Below are positions 63,767-64,000 of a stretch of 64,000 bases of DNA, one piece after another (within the stretch, counting starts at the first letter, position 1; every line of letters begins with the position of its first letter). This DNA is from Pseudovibrio sp. Tun.PSC04-5.I4. Its GTDB lineage: Bacteria > Pseudomonadota > Alphaproteobacteria > Rhizobiales > Stappiaceae. The stretch lies in the NCBI RefSeq assembly GCF_900104145.1, contig NZ_FNLB01000006.1, positions 1,323,001-1,387,000 on the forward strand. Direction: 5' to 3'. A model generated the notes under the pieces. It did no database searches, was not told the origin of the DNA, and was given only the letters and a program-made list of their open reading frames with translations. The translations under genes and the position numbers were made by a program.

Positions 63767-64000
63767 TTCCGAAAAATGAATTTGGATCTTCAGCGGCATT
63801 TGGTGTCTATGGGATGCTAGGGATAGCGAGCTCCTACTTAGAACCAGTCCTGCAATTTGCATTGCTACTTGTAATTTTAGTTGGGGCTATCTTGCTAGCT
63901 TATGGCCGATGGTTAGATGTCCGAAATAAACGGCTGGATACCCTGATTAAACGCCAACAACTTATGGATTTACAAGGGACAGAAGATGTTGGTGACTGCA
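63763..64000 (+). CDS. Small phage membrane protein, runs off the window
   Basis: Starts by ATGA overlap with Rz1. The visible 79 codons have a membrane span (FALLLVILVGAILLAYGRWL) and a basic helix (VRNKRLDTLIKRQQLMDLQG). The position after spanin genes suggests a holin or accessory lysis protein. The 3' end is outside the window. Confidence 0.6.
   Translation, partial: MIPKNEFGSSAAFGVYGMLGIASSYLEPVLQFALLLVILVGAILLAYGRWLDVRNKRLDTLIKRQQLMDLQGTEDVGDC

Noticed and set aside
1..64000. CRISPR array
   Set aside because: No set of short, regularly spaced direct repeats was seen. The repeats found are IS copies, palindromes and hairpins.

Overview
The window looks like a chromosomal segment of a marine, denitrification-capable alphaproteobacterium. 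The clade I (Tat-exported) nosZ in a nosRZDFYL order, the carboxyspermidine-type polyamine operon, the 7Fe ferredoxin and the gene styles resemble Pseudovibrio/Stappiaceae. That placement rests on general resemblance, not on a database search.

Layout. 1-0.9 kb: a tRNA-Lys gene and a frameshifted acetyltransferase. 1.3-9.1 kb: a complete nitrous-oxide reductase operon (nosRZDFYL) with an FNR/NNR-like box upstream and a strong terminator at its end. 9.1-11.5 kb: small genes of unknown function, including a GNAT-like protein preceded by two TGGATT-N3-AATCCA-type palindromes, and a convergent PAS-like protein. 11.8-12.3 kb: a broken IS3 transposase. 12.3-21.6 kb: a ten-gene leftward catabolic and uptake operon (NMT1-type ABC transporter, FAD oxidoreductase, CoA-transferase, enoyl-CoA hydratase, ferredoxin, DHDPS-family lyase, ketoglutarate-semialdehyde-type dehydrogenase, deaminase) with a divergent LysR regulator. 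22.6-27.9 kb: a transposon graveyard with two unrelated Tn3-family transposase remnants and a resolvase remnant around IS copy A. 28.0-28.6 kb: an XRE regulator whose promoter carries the same palindrome seen near 9.7 kb. 28.7-33.9 kb: an operon for arginine to agmatine to putrescine to carboxyspermidine to spermidine. 34.1-39.3 kb: a tRNA-Ser 3' fragment (attachment-site scar), a tyrosine integrase split by an IS21-family element with a 5-bp target duplication, and decayed phage genes. 40.0-40.8 kb: a truncated IS3 element. 41.2-48.0 kb: an intact sugar ABC transporter operon with a LacI regulator and a Gfo/Idh/MocA oxidoreductase whose start contains an A9 tract. 48.3-49.9 kb: IS copy B. 49.9-51.2 kb: remnant of a phage tail-end and lysis cassette, with a lysin carrying two amber codons. 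51.3-53.2 kb: nuclease and cold-shock genes. 53.9-55.8 kb: an AT-rich patch with a degenerate cold-shock-like protein and an ATP-grasp ligase, cut by IS copy C. 57.3-64.0 kb: P2-like tail genes (tape measure, gpU, gpX, gpD), a two-gene insert that could be a moron, then lysozyme, Rz and embedded Rz1.

How it fits together. Three metabolic blocks (nos, catabolic operon, polyamine operon) and the sugar operon appear intact and lie between zones of mobile DNA. All three copies of the same 1.5-kb IS carry nonsense or frameshift lesions. Copy C is a mosaic of A and B, so recombination between copies has probably shaped the region. Several genes are broken by single-base changes in homopolymers (A5, A4, A9, C6), so sequencing error must be excluded before these are called pseudogenes.
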